The notes below the pieces were generated by a model that made no database searches, was not told the origin of the DNA, and worked only from the letters and a program-made list of their open reading frames with translations. From Staphylococcus sp. KG4-3 (GTDB lineage Bacteria; Bacillota; Bacilli; Staphylococcales; Staphylococcaceae), in the NCBI RefSeq assembly GCF_033597815.2, contig NZ_CP166245.1, positions 2,728,001 through 2,792,000 on the forward strand: a DNA stretch of 64,000 nucleotides, given 5' to 3'. The position numbers and the translations under genes are program-made. Of this stretch, positions 8,968 to 18,284 are shown piece after piece. The number at the start of each line of letters is the position of its first letter. Within the stretch, counting starts at the first letter, position 1.

Positions 8968-10458
8968 ATGGCCTATGTAATTGGTATGGATATTGGCACG
9001 AGTGCTTTAAAAACTCTTGTGGTAAATAAAAGTGGCGACGTTGTAGAATCTTACAGCGTCTCTTATAACACGGCACATCCTAAGTCAGGATATAGCGAAA
9101 TTGATCCTGAAATTTGGTATGAAGCAACGTTGGAGAGTCTAAAACATATTTTAAATCATTATACTCAGGATGACATTAGTGGCATCAGTTTTTCTGGACA
9201 AATGCATGGCCTAGTAATAATTGATCAAGAGGGCAATCCAATTAGACCAGCCATTTTATGGAATGATACAAGAACGTCTCAAGAAGTTGAAGACATTAAA
9301 CAAAAGCTAAGCCTTAATTCGTTATTAGAATTAACACAAAACACAGTGTTAGAAGGGTTCACTTTACCTAAGCTTATGTGGTTAAAGAATAACGAGCAAA
9401 GCAACTATAGACGTATCGATAAGTTCATGCTTCCTAAAGACTACATCGTGTATAAATTGACAGGTAATATTTACACAGAACCTTCAGACGCTGCAGGTAC
9501 AATTATGTTTAGTGTAAAAGATGAAAATTGGTCTACAGAATTATTGCATCGTTTAAATATTGATCCATCCATTTGCCCTGAAATTATAGCTTCACACCAA
9601 AAAAGTGGACAATTAACTGAAAAAGTAAAAAATACTTTAGGTGTTGATTGGAACATTAACGTGTACCAAGGTGGCGCAGATAATGCTTGTGGCGCTTTAG
9701 GTTCAGGTATTACCAACGAACAAAAGCAACTTGTCAGTATCGGAACTTCAGGAGTAGCATTGTCTATTGAAAATCGTATTGATTATGAAAATGATGGGAG
9801 CGTACATTACTTTAATCATTGCGTTCCAAACCAAAAATACATTATGGGCGTGACTTTATCTGCTGGGTATAGCTTGGAATGGCTTAAGCAACTTATCTCT
9901 CCTGATGAAAATTTCACTACTTTCTTAAAAGATATTAATCACTCAGAAGTTGGTGCTAATGGATTAATATACACGCCTTATTTATTAGGTGAACGTACGC
10001 CACACAATGATGCTTCAGTACGAGGTAGTTTCATCGGTTTAGATGCAAATACGACACAGATCGATATGAAACGCTCTGTTCTAGAAGGCATTACTTACTC
10101 TATTAATGAAAGTATTCAAATTATGAAAAACAACGCTACTAACATTAATGAAATTGTATCAATCGGTGGTGGAGCTAAAAATAATCAATGGTTGCAAATT
10201 CAAGCAGATATTTTCAATACAACTATTTCTACCCGAACAGAAGAACAAGGTCCAGCTTATGGTGCAGCAATGTTAGCCGCTATGGGAGAACAATGGTTTA
10301 ATACTTTCAATGACATGAGCGAAGCATGGATAGCATACCATCAAAAAGTATACCCCATTGAAGCAAATACAAAATCTTATCAAGATTTATTTAATATATA
10401 TAAAACAATTTATGACGCTACGCAGCCAGCAACTCAAAAACTTAATAAATTTAAGTGA
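8968..10458 (+). CDS. xylB: Xylulokinase
   Basis: 496-residue FGGY kinase that phosphorylates D-xylulose to xylulose 5-phosphate for the pentose phosphate pathway. N-terminal GMDIGTSALKTLVV, substrate motif GQMHGLV, LWNDTRT, and the ATP-side GTSGVAL, YLLGERTPH and IGGGAKNNQWLQIQAD are all present. The start chosen is ATG 8968, nine bases after AGGA inside the end of xylA; an in-frame TTG at 8959 overlaps the xylA stop and is less likely. Middle gene of the xylose operon. Confidence 0.96.
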   Translation: MAYVIGMDIGTSALKTLVVNKSGDVVESYSVSYNTAHPKSGYSEIDPEIWYEATLESLKHILNHYTQDDISGISFSGQMHGLVIIDQEGNPIRPAILWNDTRTSQEVEDIKQKLSLNSLLELTQNTVLEGFTLPKLMWLKNNEQSNYRRIDKFMLPKDYIVYKLTGNIYTEPSDAAGTIMFSVKDENWSTELLHRLNIDPSICPEIIASHQKSGQLTEKVKNTLGVDWNINVYQGGADNACGALGSGITNEQKQLVSIGTSGVALSIENRIDYENDGSVHYFNHCVPNQKYIMGVTLSAGYSLEWLKQLISPDENFTTFLKDINHSEVGANGLIYTPYLLGERTPHNDASVRGSFIGLDANTTQIDMKRSVLEGITYSINESIQIMKNNATNINEIVSIGGGAKNNQWLQIQADIFNTTISTRTEEQGPAYGAAMLAAMGEQWFNTFNDMSEAWIAYHQKVYPIEANTKSYQDLFNIYKTIYDATQPATQKLNKFK

Positions 10459-10478
10459 TCTATCAAGGGGATGGATAT

Positions 10479-11957
10479 ATGTCAACTTATAATAATAAGA
10501 AATTTATTTTTAAAATAGCTTTAATCGCAACGCTCGGTGGTTTATTATTCGGCTATGACACAGCAGTTATTTCTGGAGCTGAACAATCTCTACAGCAATA
10601 TTTGACAAAAGATTATGGCAGTTTCATTCATGGCATCACAGTTTCTAGTGCGCTAATAGGTTGTATTATTGGTGGTCTATTGTCTTCAAGTTTTTCAAGT
10701 CGCTTAGGTAGAAAAAAATCATTACAAGTAGCTGCTATCCTATTTATCATTTCTGCAATTTTGTCAGGCTATCCCGAATTTTTATTTTTTGATTCAACTG
10801 GATCTAACCTTGGCCTACTCATTGCATTTAATCTGTACCGTGTTATTGGTGGTATCGGTGTAGGATTAGCTTCTGCAATTTCTCCTATGTATATTAGTGA
10901 AATAGCCCCTTCGTCAATTAGAGGTAAACTCGTTTCATGGAATCAATTTGCCATTATATTCGGTATGTTAGTAGTGTATTTTGTAAATTACGGTATTACA
11001 TATGGCCAATCCCAAAACTGGATTCAAGATATTGGATGGCGTTATATGTTTATTACTGAAGCGATTCCCGCAATAGCGTTTTTCTTTTTATTATTTTTAG
11101 TACCTGAAACACCTAGGTTCTTATCATTAAGTAATAAAAATACAGAAGCCCTCTCGGTTCTTAATAAAATATATGCTTCAAAGAATCATGCTCAAAATGT
11201 ACTAAATGACATTTTAGCTACTAAAAATAAGTTAACAGATGTAAAAGCGCCACTTTTCAGTTTTGGTAAGACTGTTATTATAGTAGGTATTTTATTATCT
11301 GTTTTCCAACAATTTATTGGAATCAATGTTGCTTTATATTATGCACCTCGTATTTTTGAAAATTTAGGTTCAGGTAGCAACACATCTATGATACAAACTG
11401 TTGTCATGGGCTTAGTAAACGTAATCTTCACAATCATTGCTATATTATATGTAGACAAATTTGGACGGAAACCTTTACTAATAATTGGATCAACTGGTAT
11501 GGCAATCGGTATGATTGGTATGAGTGTCTTAGCTGCAAACGGTGCATTCGGTGTTATAACTTTAATATTTCTAGTACTTTATACTGCTTCATTTATGATG
11601 AGTTGGGGACCTATCATTTGGGTATTATTATCAGAAATATTTCCTAATAGAATTAGAAGTAGTGCTATGGCAATAGCCGTGGCAGTTCAATGGTTAGCTA
11701 ACTTTACGATTACTTCCACTTATCCAACTATGATGGATGTTAGCGGCGCCATGACTTATGGTTTTTATGCACTGATGAGTATTTTATCAGGACTATTCGT
11801 GTGGAAATTCATTCCTGAAACCAAAGGTAAAACACTTGAAGAACTAGAAAGCGTTTGGAAAAAGGAAAGCGTGACATCTGTTTCAAATCAAGATGAAAAA
11901 GTTCAAAGTCATTCAGAAAAATTCAAAGTCAATCTAACTAAACAAACTAAAAATTGA
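10479..11957 (+). CDS. D-xylose:H+ symporter (MFS sugar porter)
   Basis: About 492 residues with twelve membrane helices of the sugar-porter family. Hallmarks: GYDTAVISG in helix 1, the SRLGRKKSL loop after helix 2, PETPRFL at the end of helix 6, DKFGRKPLL between helices 8 and 9, and PETKGKTLEELE at the C-terminus. The position as last gene of the xylose operon (21 bases after xylB) says it imports D-xylose. ATG 10479 follows AAGGGG by eight bases; an in-frame GTG overlapping xylB lacks a ribosome site. A second sugar porter in this window belongs to arabinose. Confidence 0.92.
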   Translation: MSTYNNKKFIFKIALIATLGGLLFGYDTAVISGAEQSLQQYLTKDYGSFIHGITVSSALIGCIIGGLLSSSFSSRLGRKKSLQVAAILFIISAILSGYPEFLFFDSTGSNLGLLIAFNLYRVIGGIGVGLASAISPMYISEIAPSSIRGKLVSWNQFAIIFGMLVVYFVNYGITYGQSQNWIQDIGWRYMFITEAIPAIAFFFLLFLVPETPRFLSLSNKNTEALSVLNKIYASKNHAQNVLNDILATKNKLTDVKAPLFSFGKTVIIVGILLSVFQQFIGINVALYYAPRIFENLGSGSNTSMIQTVVMGLVNVIFTIIAILYVDKFGRKPLLIIGSTGMAIGMIGMSVLAANGAFGVITLIFLVLYTASFMMSWGPIIWVLLSEIFPNRIRSSAMAIAVAVQWLANFTITSTYPTMMDVSGAMTYGFYALMSILSGLFVWKFIPETKGKTLEELESVWKKESVTSVSNQDEKVQSHSEKFKVNLTKQTKN

Positions 11958-12000
11958 ATCCCAGTTTTATAACGTGCTAATTTTACTGTAAATTAAAAAA

Positions 12001-12026
12001 GTCAGCCACTCTTGCCGGTGGCTGAC
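12001..12026. terminator. Terminator between xylose operon and gntP
   Basis: GTCAGCCAC / GTGGCTGAC stem flanked by A6 and T5 tracts, so it works in both directions for the convergent operons. Confidence 0.9.
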
Positions 12027-12057
12027 TTTTTATATTGATGTTATAAACGATTTCCAC

Positions 12058-13392
12058 CTAAATAATACCATCTATTACAAAAGCAATTGCAAATGCCACA
12101 AATGACAATAAAGTTTCCATGGCTGTCCACGTTTTAAAAGTTTCTTTTACATTTAAACCTAAATACTCTTTAACCATCCAGAATCCAGCATCGTTCACAT
12201 GAGAGAGCATTAATGACCCTGCTCCAGTAGCTATTACCAACAATTCTAAATTCACGCCAGACATATGTTGGATAATTGGTGACACTATTCCCGCAGCTGT
12301 GGTTAAAGCAACAGTAGCAGAACCTGTAGCGACACGTATTAAGCCTGCTACTAAAAAGGCTAGCAGTAATGGCGATAGTGAAAGATGTTCTGTCATCTGT
12401 GCAATTGAATCTCCTACGCCTGTTTCAATAAGTATTTGTTTAAAACCTCCGCCAGCACCTATAATTAAAATAATAGAACCAATAGGTAAGATACACTCTT
12501 CCACCAAATCTTTAATTACGTTTTTCGTCATACCTTGTTTGAATCCTAATAAATAGAATGCAGCAAAGCAAGATATTAATAATGCTATTACTGGATTACC
12601 TATGAATAACAATGTATTTTTTAATATGCTAGGAATATCCCCTAAATAAGGTGTCACGATAGATAACAACATTAAAAGTACTGGTAAAATAATTACTAAA
12701 AATGAAACAATAACGCTTGGCAAACCATTTGTTTTATTGTTTACCTTAATAATATTTGGTTCTTTTTCTGGTATTACCCTTTTACTTATAAACTTGCCAA
12801 AAACAGGTCCTGCTATAATTGCTGTAGGTAATGCAATCAGCAGCGAGTATAACAACACTTTACCTAAGTTTGCTTCATATATGCCAATTGCTGTCATAGC
12901 TCCAGGATGTGGTGGTACAATACCATGCACAATTGATAATCCTGCTAATAATGGTATAGCAATAAGTAATATATTCGTCTTAGTCGTTTTATGAATTGAA
13001 ATCACAAGTGGTAATAAAATTACAATCCCCACTTCAAAAAATACAGGTATTCCGATTATAAAACCGGATAGCATCATAGCCCATGGTAATTTTTTATAAC
13101 CTAAGACTTTAACAAGATAATCAGATATTTGCATACCTGCTCCAGAATCAGACATTAGTTTTCCTAAAATTGTTCCTAACGCTAAGATACCTACTAAGTG
13201 GCCTAAAACATCCCCTACACCCGTTTCATACGCTGTAACTATCTTTTCCGGAGACAATCCTGCCATGATAGCTAAAAATAAACCTGCCACTGTTAAACTG
13301 ATAAATGCATGCCATTTCCACCATGCAACGCCTAATATGACAATAACGATTGAAAGTAGCGTAATGATTAATAAATATATATTAGAATCCAT
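12058..13392 (-). CDS. GntP-family gluconate/sugar-acid permease
   Basis: 444 residues with about twelve membrane helices and the GntP pattern: GDVLGHLVGILALGTILGKL, VPPHPGAMTA in the first half and IILIIGAGGGFKQIL, GLIRVATGSATVA, MLSHVNDAGFWMVKEYL in the second. Known members take up gluconate, D-glycerate or related acids with protons. It is the last gene of the aldolase/ammonia-lyase operon, so its substrate is probably the aldonic or amino-aldonic acid that operon degrades, taken up unphosphorylated. ATG follows GGGGGA. A cre-like palindrome lies just upstream. Confidence 0.88.
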   Translation of the reverse strand: MDSNIYLLIITLLSIVIVILGVAWWKWHAFISLTVAGLFLAIMAGLSPEKIVTAYETGVGDVLGHLVGILALGTILGKLMSDSGAGMQISDYLVKVLGYKKLPWAMMLSGFIIGIPVFFEVGIVILLPLVISIHKTTKTNILLIAIPLLAGLSIVHGIVPPHPGAMTAIGIYEANLGKVLLYSLLIALPTAIIAGPVFGKFISKRVIPEKEPNIIKVNNKTNGLPSVIVSFLVIILPVLLMLLSIVTPYLGDIPSILKNTLLFIGNPVIALLISCFAAFYLLGFKQGMTKNVIKDLVEECILPIGSIILIIGAGGGFKQILIETGVGDSIAQMTEHLSLSPLLLAFLVAGLIRVATGSATVALTTAAGIVSPIIQHMSGVNLELLVIATGAGSLMLSHVNDAGFWMVKEYLGLNVKETFKTWTAMETLLSFVAFAIAFVIDGII

Positions 13393-13408
13393 CTTTTTCC
13401 CCCAATTA

Positions 13409-13422
13409 TGTTAGCGCTACCA
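13409..13422 (-). promoter_or_regulatory. cre-like palindrome upstream of gntP
   Basis: TGTTAGCGCTACCA matches the CcpA consensus at 12 of 14 positions and is nearly palindromic around TAGCGCTA. It lies in the short gap between the GntR gene and gntP; it may give catabolite control to the permease separately from the operon head. Confidence 0.45.
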
Positions 13423-13441
13423 ACAAATCACAAGAGATTGC

Positions 13442-14167
13442 TTATCCTTTCAGACTGATACTATATTTTTTCAATTTACTATTGTAATAACCTATACTAT
13501 ATTCAACAATTTGGTAATTTACTGAATACGATATTCTCTCCCTTACAAGTAAAGGGTCTGAGGTTTGAAGACTCAAGTACGCTGTGGCTTGTTCATTGAA
13601 ATCTACAGAGAAGTTATCCTCAATATCTTTTATTTCTATTTGCTCATCTTCTAAAATTTTATATATAGAAAGATCATTATTTTGCTTTAATTCTCCATAC
13701 TCATCCAAGCTACTTAATGGGTAGGGTAAATAATGATTAAATAGAATGTATGGTTTATCATTTAATAAATAGACTCTTGTAATTTTATAAGATTTCTCGC
13801 CAAACATTTGAAATAACTCACTATTTTTTTCATGTGTCTCTACTACAATATCTTTTATAAGTTTATGAATTTTATTTCCTTGTTCTACAAGTTTTTCTGT
13901 AAAATTTTTATTATTGGTTTCATTACTCACTTGTTTGTGATTAATGACTGTTGTACCTTTACCGCTTTTTCTCTCCAAGTATCCTAATGTAACTAATTCT
14001 TTAATAGCCGCTCTGACTGTTACTTTGCTTACATTAAATTCTTCTTCAAATTCAATTTCAGTTGGTATATAGTTTCCAATAGTATAGATACCATGGATAA
14101 TACGGTCTTCAATAATTTCTTTTATTTGTAAATATAATGGACCTTTATCTGATGATAATTTCGTCAT
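13442..14167 (-). CDS. GntR-family regulator with UTRA domain
   Basis: 241 residues: GntR winged helix (residues ~8-72, GPLYLQIKEIIEDRI ... ITVRAAIKELVTLGYL-type recognition helix VSKVTVRAAIKEL) and a C-terminal HutC/UTRA effector domain (residues ~95-238). UTRA domains bind small phosphorylated sugars or sugar acids. It is embedded in the operon between kinase and permease and probably binds the twin palindromes at the operon head. Start ATG lies a few bases after the kinase stop. Confidence 0.88.
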   Translation of the reverse strand: MTKLSSDKGPLYLQIKEIIEDRIIHGIYTIGNYIPTEIEFEEEFNVSKVTVRAAIKELVTLGYLERKSGKGTTVINHKQVSNETNNKNFTEKLVEQGNKIHKLIKDIVVETHEKNSELFQMFGEKSYKITRVYLLNDKPYILFNHYLPYPLSSLDEYGELKQNNDLSIYKILEDEQIEIKDIEDNFSVDFNEQATAYLSLQTSDPLLVRERISYSVNYQIVEYSIGYYNSKLKKYSISLKG

Positions 14168-14174
14168 AAATCAA

Positions 14175-15191
14175 TTACCTCTCAATATCATTTTTTTCTT
14201 CATTTATGATTTTTATTATATCATCAGTATCAAATAATGGTGTATCTCCGGAAATTGTATGTGCCAATACACAAGATGCGGTTGAAAATGTAACCATTTC
14301 TTGAGGATCCATATTTGATAATTCACCGTGGATTACGCCACATGTATATGCATCTCCAGTACCAATTCTGTCTAAGATATTCACTTCAAAATCTTCCGAA
14401 TAATACATTGTTCCATTTTTAAATAAATATCCTTTGATGTTGTTTTGATTACTTCCTTGAATTGTTCTGATAGTACCAGCAATAATATCTATATTAAATT
14501 TTTCAGCTACAACAAGTAATAATTCTTCTAATTGTTCTTCTTTACGTTCCTTAGTAGTTGTTAAATTGAGTGTGTTAATTGCATCTTTTTCACTCATAAT
14601 TACAATATCCGCTTCTCTTAAAATGGTTTCATAGTATGGTTTTGCACGCTGATTTCCATTCTCACCCCATAAAGAAGGCCTAAAATTACAATCAAAAACT
14701 ATTTTAATACCTTGCTCTTTTGCCACTTTGACAATAGTAAGAATATTGTTCTGAGTTAGATTATTCATAGCTAAAGATATACCACAAATATGCAACACAT
14801 CAACGCCTTTCATGGATTGAACAATATCATATTCTGAGATATCTGTTGTGTTAAAGCTACTTTGCTGTCTATTTGTATAGGTCACATTACTAGGGCGATT
14901 ACCAAACCCTTGCTCTAAGAAATACATACCTAAGTTATCATTATTTTTGATAATAAAATCACTGTGAATACCTAATCTTCTTATCGCACCAATAGCAGCT
15001 GTACCAATTGAATTTTCTGGTACCGCACTGATTAGGCTCGTGTCATAGCCAAATTGTGACAATAATCCCGTAACATTAACGCCTGTTCCAGTAAAAGAGT
15101 ATTTCAAATTTTCCGCCTGTCTCAATAAAAGATTGTCGGGTACTTCTAACCGCATCATAATTTCCCCATAAGCTGCAATGTGCTTATTCAT
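14175..15191 (-). CDS. PfkB-family sugar-acid kinase (2-keto-3-deoxygluconokinase-like)
   Basis: 338 residues of the ribokinase/PfkB fold. Signature 2, DRIGTGDAYTCGVIHGEL, contains the catalytic Asp of the GTGD loop; the N-terminal MMRLEVPDN and GTGVNVTGLLSQFGYDTSLISAVP stretches are like KdgK enzymes. It overlaps the aldolase gene by eight bases. It would make the 6-phosphate of 2-keto-3-deoxygluconate or of the imported acid (for example D-glucosaminate), feeding the ammonia lyase and aldolase. In characterised Salmonella dga systems a PTS does this step, so the kinase plus GntP replace it here; that is inference. Confidence 0.82.
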   Translation of the reverse strand: MNKHIAAYGEIMMRLEVPDNLLLRQAENLKYSFTGTGVNVTGLLSQFGYDTSLISAVPENSIGTAAIGAIRRLGIHSDFIIKNNDNLGMYFLEQGFGNRPSNVTYTNRQQSSFNTTDISEYDIVQSMKGVDVLHICGISLAMNNLTQNNILTIVKVAKEQGIKIVFDCNFRPSLWGENGNQRAKPYYETILREADIVIMSEKDAINTLNLTTTKERKEEQLEELLLVVAEKFNIDIIAGTIRTIQGSNQNNIKGYLFKNGTMYYSEDFEVNILDRIGTGDAYTCGVIHGELSNMDPQEMVTFSTASCVLAHTISGDTPLFDTDDIIKIINEEKNDIER

Positions 15192-15933
15192 ATAAATCCA
15201 CTAATTTCTTAATTTTAGAAGTAAGCCATTCTACATCATTTATATTTGTAAGACCTGTTTCTTTATCAATAATTGATGAATAAACATGCGGTATAATTTT
15301 GGGAACTTTACAATCTAAAGCGATTTTCACGATTTCTTCAAAATTATCTTTAGTGATGCCACCCGTTGGCTCTAACCCAAATTCTGCTCTTCCACAAGCT
15401 TCGGCTACTGCTTTATATTCTTCAACTGTTTCTAAGCCCTTCATAGGGAAAAACTTGATTGAAGATCCTCCCATATCTTTAATTAAATTAATTGCTGCTT
15501 CAATAGGTATAATTGCTTTCTCTTCTCCTTCACTACTAATAGGTCCTGTAGAAATATTTACGAAGCCTGCTTTTCCTGTGGGAGAGACTAATGCATTGAC
15601 CCAAGATTGTTCATTGCTTTTAGCAGTTGTTTGTCCTACATCGGTAAATACTTGGTTAATATGTGCACCTTGATAGTATCTTGCGATTTCAGCTACTACT
15701 TTAGCTTGTCGGTTATCTCCAGCACCTAAGCCAATCGAAATAGCGTCGTCAACATCCTTTCCAAATTGTGACATCGCTGTCACCGCACTATTTACATCGT
15801 CATAATCTTTCGATAACACACCTATAACGATATTTTTATCAGCTGCTTGATATACTGCTTTGATATTCTCTTCCCCTTTAGCTAAAACATTCAAAGCAAC
15901 TCTATCTTTATAAAATCTATCATGTATTTTCAT
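15184..15933 (-). CDS. KDGP aldolase family protein, DgaF-like
   Basis: 249 residues of the family typified by Salmonella DgaF, a 2-keto-3-deoxy-6-phosphogluconate aldolase yielding pyruvate and glyceraldehyde 3-phosphate. Seen: FYKDRVALNVLAKG at the start, SIKFFPMKGLETVEEYKAVA with the probable Schiff-base lysine, and LEPTGGITKDNFEEIVKIAL. It overlaps the DgaE-like stop by one base (TAATG) and the kinase start by eight, so the three are translationally coupled. Confidence 0.87.
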   Translation of the reverse strand: MKIHDRFYKDRVALNVLAKGEENIKAVYQAADKNIVIGVLSKDYDDVNSAVTAMSQFGKDVDDAISIGLGAGDNRQAKVVAEIARYYQGAHINQVFTDVGQTTAKSNEQSWVNALVSPTGKAGFVNISTGPISSEGEEKAIIPIEAAINLIKDMGGSSIKFFPMKGLETVEEYKAVAEACGRAEFGLEPTGGITKDNFEEIVKIALDCKVPKIIPHVYSSIIDKETGLTNINDVEWLTSKIKKLVDLYE

Positions 15934-17039
15934 TAAATTTCCCCCTGTACAATTTGAATAATTGTTTCATAAATAATCTCAATTTCACCTTGTTTTAATG
16001 GTCTTGGATCAATATCAAAGAATCCTTGTTTCACTCCATAATCACGTGTATAAATTGCAACATCAGCATTTTTCAATTTTCCAACAAATTGTTCTGCAGA
16101 CATATTTAAAATAGATGAATCTACATGTACGCGTGTTCTATAAATTTCTCTTCCTGCTTCATCTTGAACAATTTCTAATCGAATACCTTCATAGTTGTTA
16201 ATTGGTGATAATTTCTCTAATTCACTTTTTTCTGATTCTGAATTATCAACTTTATCGAAGTATTCATCTAATGCTTGTAATAACCCAAAAGTTGATTCTT
16301 TTCCTACTTTCATACTTCGCCCGATAAAATGTAATTGAGTTTTCACAGATTCAACCAATGACTTTTTACCAGCGACTATACCAGTAGTTGGACCTTGAAT
16401 TGCTTTTGAACCGCTATAAATAGCTAAGTCTGAGCACTGGATGTATTTCGTTAACTCTTCTTCTGCAGCAGCATCCACAATTAACGGTATATTATATTTT
16501 TGAGCTACTTGATATATTTCTTCAACAGATGCCATATTTTTTTGCACCGTATGATGCGATTTCACATAAAGAATAGCTGCTGTATTTTCATTTATTGCTT
16601 CTTGTATATGGTTTTCTTTACCTTCGTTTGCATACCCTACTTCAACTGTGCGACCGCCACCTAAGTAAACCATTGTCTCAATAGGCGCACCATATTGAAC
16701 GTTGTGTCCTTTAAATAATATGATTTCATTTTTTTCTATGCTTTCATTGTGGAGCTTTTGACTTTTACGTTCATTTCCTTCGGTAACAATACCTGCAATC
16801 GATAATGCGATTCCACTAGACGCTGAATTTACAACGACAGCATCTTCAGCATTAATTCTATTAGCAATATATGCCCCAGATTTATCAACTAAATCTGCAA
16901 TTTCTACATAGTTTTGTCCTCCAAATTTCATAGCATTCATCACAGAATTTGTTGGAGAAGACACACCCAGAATACTCATTCTCCCACTTGCATTTATAAC
17001 TTGTTTTAAGCCGTATTTATAATTCAATGAATTTTCCAT
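15933..17039 (-). CDS. DgaE-like PLP-dependent ammonia lyase
   Basis: 368 residues, fold type I PLP enzyme of the SelA-like group that includes Salmonella DgaE (D-glucosaminate-6-phosphate ammonia lyase, giving 2-keto-3-deoxy-6-phosphogluconate and ammonia). N-terminal INASGRMSILGVS, VVNSASSGIALSIA, VDAAAEEEL and the cofactor lysine in YSGSKAIQGPTTGIV are present. It overlaps the metallohydrolase by 23 bases. With the aldolase immediately downstream the assignment to an amino-sugar-acid pathway is solid; the exact substrate is inferred. Confidence 0.87.
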   Translation of the reverse strand: MENSLNYKYGLKQVINASGRMSILGVSSPTNSVMNAMKFGGQNYVEIADLVDKSGAYIANRINAEDAVVVNSASSGIALSIAGIVTEGNERKSQKLHNESIEKNEIILFKGHNVQYGAPIETMVYLGGGRTVEVGYANEGKENHIQEAINENTAAILYVKSHHTVQKNMASVEEIYQVAQKYNIPLIVDAAAEEELTKYIQCSDLAIYSGSKAIQGPTTGIVAGKKSLVESVKTQLHFIGRSMKVGKESTFGLLQALDEYFDKVDNSESEKSELEKLSPINNYEGIRLEIVQDEAGREIYRTRVHVDSSILNMSAEQFVGKLKNADVAIYTRDYGVKQGFFDIDPRPLKQGEIEIIYETIIQIVQGEI

Positions 17040-18117
17040 TTGTTACCACGCCTCTTTCTTTAATTACTTTTTTAATTGTAATTTCGTGTCCATGTGAATC
17101 TATAAGATTTTGCTGTGAATCTATGACATCGAATAAGGTTAAGTTAGCTGTCATGCCCTCTTTAAATTTTGCTAAATCAGGTTTATTTATAATTTGAGCT
17201 GGATTTTCTGTGACACCTTTAATAATTTCTTCTAATGTATAACCGAGATACAAGAATTTAGTAAGTACATTCGATAAGCTGAATACTGGACCTTCTATTC
17301 TATTTTTTTTATAAATGTCTGAACTTATACTATTAAATTGAATATGGTTACGTTGTGCTTGTTGTGCTACTTCAAATGAGAAACTTGCATTACCATGACC
17401 AACATCTAACTTCACTCCTCGACTTATTGCTTCTCTTAAAACTGTTAAAGGTACTCCATCTTGATCAAATAGGTTATTAGACTTACCGTTTAAAAAATGT
17501 GTAATAACATCGCCTTTTCTAAGTAATGGAATTACATCTTGTATTTTAGGAGGTGCGGATCCAATATGAGTCATAATCGGTAATTTTAATTGCTCACTAA
17601 TCTGTATAGCTTTTTTCAAAGGCATTACACCATTATCTTTAACTACACTACTGCTAATACGCGCCTTTAATCCGATAATCATATCTTCGAATTGTTGAGC
17701 AGCTTTAATACACGCTTGTTGATTTATCCAATCCAAATTTGATAATTCATCGATTCTTTCAAGTCCTATTTTAGATATATTTAAAAATGAATATACATTA
17801 GTTAAGCTTTGTTGCGCTCTTTCGTATAACTCATTAACTCTATCAGCGCCACAACTCCCTGCATCTACGATTGTAGTAACCCCTTGTTTAACGCCTATTT
17901 CATCTATTTCATCTCCATAAGGACTAAAATCAGAGAAAGCATGAACATGTAAATCAATCCAACCAGTTGAAACAAAAGAATTCGAACCATTGAAAATTAC
18001 ATTTCCTTGTAATGTATTTCCATCTGAAATTTCTTTAATGACACCTTTTTCAAGTAATATATCGATTCTTCTTTTATTTAAAGTTTCAATATTTTTAATA
18101 ATACCTGTACTTTTCAA
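17017..18117 (-). CDS. Amidohydrolase/deacetylase-family metallohydrolase
   Basis: 366 residues, dihydroorotase-like amidohydrolase fold. Metal-binding DLHVHAF (HxH), GLKARISSSVVKDNG (position of the carboxylated lysine), MTHIGSAPP, and DVGHGNASFSF (His) are visible; the C-terminus KEGMTANLTLFDV is typical of the family. It is the first gene of the operon. Family members co-occur with DgaE/DgaF homologues, and this one may remove an N-acyl group or open a cyclic amide before the ammonia lyase step. That reaction has not been established and is inference. Confidence 0.82.
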   Translation of the reverse strand: MKSTGIIKNIETLNKRRIDILLEKGVIKEISDGNTLQGNVIFNGSNSFVSTGWIDLHVHAFSDFSPYGDEIDEIGVKQGVTTIVDAGSCGADRVNELYERAQQSLTNVYSFLNISKIGLERIDELSNLDWINQQACIKAAQQFEDMIIGLKARISSSVVKDNGVMPLKKAIQISEQLKLPIMTHIGSAPPKIQDVIPLLRKGDVITHFLNGKSNNLFDQDGVPLTVLREAISRGVKLDVGHGNASFSFEVAQQAQRNHIQFNSISSDIYKKNRIEGPVFSLSNVLTKFLYLGYTLEEIIKGVTENPAQIINKPDLAKFKEGMTANLTLFDVIDSQQNLIDSHGHEITIKKVIKERGVVTNGKFIEL

Positions 18118-18144
18118 TATATATCACCTCTCGAAAAACATCAT

Positions 18145-18158
18145 AACATTATAATGTT
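18145..18158 (-). promoter_or_regulatory. GntR-type operator 1 of the dgaE/F operon
   Basis: Perfect palindrome AACATTATAATGTT, 27 bases upstream of the metallohydrolase gene. An identical copy lies 32 bases away (centre to centre), about three helical turns. Confidence 0.8.
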
Positions 18159-18172
18159 TGTAAGCGCAATCA
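18159..18172 (-). promoter_or_regulatory. cre site between the two operators
   Basis: TGTAAGCGCAATCA matches the CcpA consensus at 13 of 14 positions and fills the gap starting right at the end of operator 1. Confidence 0.75.
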
Positions 18173-18176
18173 TTAT

Positions 18177-18190
18177 AACATTATAATGTT
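18177..18190 (-). promoter_or_regulatory. GntR-type operator 2 of the dgaE/F operon
   Basis: Second identical copy of the palindrome AACATTATAATGTT. Same-face spacing with operator 1 suggests cooperative binding of the operon's GntR regulator. Confidence 0.8.
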
Positions 18191-18284
18191 TCGTTTTAAT
18201 AAAAAATACTGATTCTTCCCTTTAAAAAGACAGAATCAGTAATTAATATTTTTATACTATGAATTTATTTAATTAACGTAATTA

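Noticed and set aside
15299..15673. 124-codon frame opposite the aldolase gene
   Set aside because: Shadow of a clearly coding gene on the minus strand; no family features.
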